A stretch of 23,323 bases of DNA from an uncultured Collinsella sp. (lineage in GTDB: Bacteria; Actinomycetota; Coriobacteriia; Coriobacteriales; Coriobacteriaceae), in the NCBI GenBank assembly GCA_900551195.1, contig URVD01000003.1, positions 1 to 23,323 on the forward strand, read 5' to 3'. Shown here piece after piece: positions 21,696 to 23,323 of this stretch. Under the pieces are notes generated by a model, which searched no databases, was not told the origin of the DNA, and was given only the letters and a program-made list of their open reading frames with translations. How positions within the stretch are numbered: the first letter of the stretch is position 1; each line of letters opens with the position of its first letter. Both the position numbers and the translations under genes were made by a program.

Positions 21696-22400
21696 TTACG
21701 GGCGCGGCGGCACTAACACATCGTAGCGAACGGCCTTGCCCGCAAGCTGATAGCTCGGCTTAACGCCGGCAAGCAGTGGCCCCTTCACCGGTCGCTTGAT
21801 AACGACCTTGCGCGGGTGCGCCGCAAGCGCAGCTTCGACCAGCGTCTCCTCATCGGCACACGGCTGTTCCAGATGATGCAAAAGTTGGAACTTCTTTTTC
21901 ACCGCCGCGCTCTTGGTGCGCTCGGGAAACATGGGGTCCAGATACACCACGTCGGGGGCGGCAAGCTCGCCCCGCCCGATCAGCTCAGCCGTATGGCGAA
22001 GGCCGGTAATACTGTCCTCGCCCGCATGTAAGCGCATGCGCGCCACGGCTGTCGCAAGCGCCGGATCATCTGCCGCGCGGTCCAAGGCATCCTTGAGGAG
22101 CGCCGCAATCACGCAATCCTGCTCATACAAATCGACCGCAAAGCCCGCGGCCGCGAGCAGCAGCGAATCCTCGCCAAAGCCTGCCGTGGCGTCAATTGCC
22201 CACGGCCGCTCGATGCCTTTTGCACGCGCAGCCTTCACCAACAGCTCTTGCTGCAGACGGCCCTGCTTGAGTCGCGGCAGCATGCGGCCAAAATCGGCAC
22301 GCAGCTCCATCGTGCCGTCGGTGAGCGTGAGGCCCTCGGGCTTCCCGGTCAGCTCAAGCCCCGCGGCCCGAGCAACAGAAAAGGGATCGACGACGCCCAT
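21696..22400 (-). CDS. rsmJ: 16S rRNA (guanine-1516-N2)-methyltransferase RsmJ-like
   Basis: 234 residues, typical for the family. RsmJ methylates N2 of G1516 in 16S rRNA using S-adenosylmethionine. Visible: the SAM-binding motif IDATAGFGEDSLLLA (about 69-83), an acidic loop LYEQD, and the catalytic motif VYLDPMFPERTKSAAVKKKFQ (152-172) that defines the RsmJ family, followed by KVVIKRPVKGP. The start has AAGGAG five bases upstream. It lies downstream of the 47-residue membrane protein gene in the same direction, 63 bases away. Confidence 0.9.
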   Translation of the reverse strand: MGVVDPFSVARAAGLELTGKPEGLTLTDGTMELRADFGRMLPRLKQGRLQQELLVKAARAKGIERPWAIDATAGFGEDSLLLAAAGFAVDLYEQDCVIAALLKDALDRAADDPALATAVARMRLHAGEDSITGLRHTAELIGRGELAAPDVVYLDPMFPERTKSAAVKKKFQLLHHLEQPCADEETLVEAALAAHPRKVVIKRPVKGPLLAGVKPSYQLAGKAVRYDVLVPPRP

Positions 22401-22463
22401 GGGTACTCCTTAGCAAGCAAAACGAATACGTGGGCGCCGTTCATGACGACACCCAACCGTCCG

Positions 22464-22607
22464 CTATTGTCCCACATGTGACATGGCCCACAGCATCCCA
22501 ATGCAAAGCACCGCCATCAATCCCGTGCACACGGCAGCGATCACGGAATCACTCATGCGCCTTCCCAACGACCGCGGCTCACGCACTTGCCCTGCTCCGT
22601 ACATCAT
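22464..22607 (-). CDS. 47-residue single-pass membrane protein
   Basis: Starts MMYGAGQVREPRSLGRRM and then has one hydrophobic helix (about residues 22-42: SVIAAVCTGLMAVLCIGMLW) and a short tail SHVGQ. The basic N-terminus suggests it stays in the cytoplasm. A very strong Shine-Dalgarno (AAGGAGGAG, 22611-22619) sits in front of the ATG, which is the main reason to call it; the longer reading frame upstream has no such site. Function unknown. It may be co-transcribed with rsmJ. Confidence 0.72.
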   Translation of the reverse strand: MMYGAGQVREPRSLGRRMSDSVIAAVCTGLMAVLCIGMLWAMSHVGQ

Positions 22608-22756
22608 GGCTCCTCCTTGAGACCAGCTCCTTGTTACGACCTCATCATCGCAGCGCCGCACATGGGCTGCCATCGATTTGGCTTACGTCCAGCTTTCCTT
22701 TTTGAAAGGTTGGACCGTACAGGCAAGAGACGCTTTCAAACGCATGCATCGCCGCG

Positions 22757-22785
22757 TTGAACTACAATGTGCTTCACCATATGTG
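22757..22785 (+). promoter_or_regulatory. Possible promoter of the four-helix membrane protein gene
   Basis: TTGAAC (22757-22762), 17 bases, TATGTG (22780-22785). Downstream, CGCCAAGTTGGCG (22800-22812) is a perfect inverted repeat around one base, which could be an operator in the leader. Confidence 0.3.
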
Positions 22786-22835
22786 CAGTACATTGGGTGC
22801 GCCAAGTTGGCGTACTCGTATCGAAAGGACCAGCC

Positions 22836-23237
22836 ATGAGCTTCACTCGCAAGACTCTCAAAATCCTTGCTCTCATCTACTTTGTTTTGGGCATCGCCAG
22901 CCTCGTCATCGCCGGCGTCGGCATCGCCCGAGGCAGTCTCGATTCCACGTACGGGCCGAACGCCATGCTCGCCGCGGCCGTACTTGTCATCAAGGGTCTT
23001 GTCGATCTTGCCGCAGGTGTTGCGGGCATCAAGGGCGCCAACAAGCCTTCGCAGGTGGACGGCGCGTTTAAGCTCGGTATTGTTGCCGCGGTCGCCACGC
23101 TTGCCCAAGCGGTGCTTACGCTTCCCGCGTTTGGCGGCGATGCCATCAACTTTGGCGCCTTTGTCATCGTGGTGTACGACCTGTTCTTTGTTCAGCAGGC
23201 TCACGCCGTTAAAGCCGAGAACAAGGATCGCCTGTAG
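22836..23237 (+). CDS. Small four-helix membrane protein, function unknown
   Basis: 133 residues. Hydrophobic helices at about 8-31, 44-66, 78-99 and 103-122, with short loops (ARGSLDSTYGP and KGANKPSQVDG) and a charged tail (AVKAENKDRL). The two halves look similar, as if from an old duplication of a two-helix unit. No enzyme motif. AAAGGACC stands before ATG 22836. It is a single gene with its own terminator. Confidence 0.82.
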   Translation: MSFTRKTLKILALIYFVLGIASLVIAGVGIARGSLDSTYGPNAMLAAAVLVIKGLVDLAAGVAGIKGANKPSQVDGAFKLGIVAAVATLAQAVLTLPAFGGDAINFGAFVIVVYDLFFVQQAHAVKAENKDRL

Positions 23238-23276
23238 GCACTTGCCTTCCACTGACCCCTACATCCAAGCAACTAA

Positions 23277-23312
23277 AAAGGGCCGATCGCGCATCTCCGC
23301 GGTCGGCCCTTT
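23277..23312 (+). terminator. Intrinsic terminator at the window's right end
   Basis: AAAGGGCCGATCGCG (23277-23291) and CGCGGTCGGCCCTTT (23298-23312), 15 pairs with one G-T and a six-base loop, with A-tract before and T-tract after, so it can work in both directions. Confidence 0.88.
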
Positions 23313-23323
23313 ACGTTTGCCCA

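Overview
The window looks like chromosomal DNA from a high-GC, gut-type actinobacterium of the class Coriobacteriia, most likely Collinsella. That placement is inferred from base composition, codon choice and the overall look of the proteins; no 16S gene or marker search supports it. Genes are densely packed, mostly with strong AAGGAG-type ribosome binding sites. I see no tRNA, rRNA, CRISPR array or transposase.

Left part (1-5000). A methionine-synthase-like gene (MetE C-terminal family) is cut off at the left edge by an AT-rich junction. Upstream of it lie a LysR-type regulator and a HAD phosphatase in the same direction. A near-ideal LysR operator sits in front of the truncated gene. Divergent from the HAD gene is a thiamine salvage operon, thiM - DUF77 thiamine-binding protein - thiE, behind a TPP riboswitch and an intrinsic terminator.

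Middle (5000-12900). A patatin-like phospholipase is broken by a frameshift exactly at its GXSXG nucleophile elbow. Two paralogous cyclic-di-GMP proteins follow: a 905-residue GGDEF-PAS-GGDEF*-GGDEF*-EAL protein and a 509-residue GGDEF-PAS-GGDEF* protein (asterisks mark degenerate domains). Next come an iron-sulfur-type flavoprotein, an ArsC/Spx-fold protein that has lost its catalytic cysteine, and a COG0523 (CobW-like) metallochaperone GTPase.

Right-centre (12900-20600). TrmL carries an unusual insertion. It is followed by an AAA-type ATPase, a convergent UvrA-like protein that lacks the UvrB-binding domain, and a second ATPase of the same family whose 3' end overlaps the start of the UvrA-like gene. 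A TetM-fold translation GTPase follows. Three related palindromes (core GACAAAGGG...CCCTTTGTC) sit exactly at gene 3' ends and bracket first the lone ATPase and then the ATPase/UvrA pair. This is the strongest candidate for an undescribed module.

Right end (20600-23323). A GNAT acetyltransferase and a small Cys-rich protein diverge from a perfect palindromic operator. They are followed by rsmJ, a 47-residue membrane miniprotein and a four-helix membrane protein with a clear terminator.
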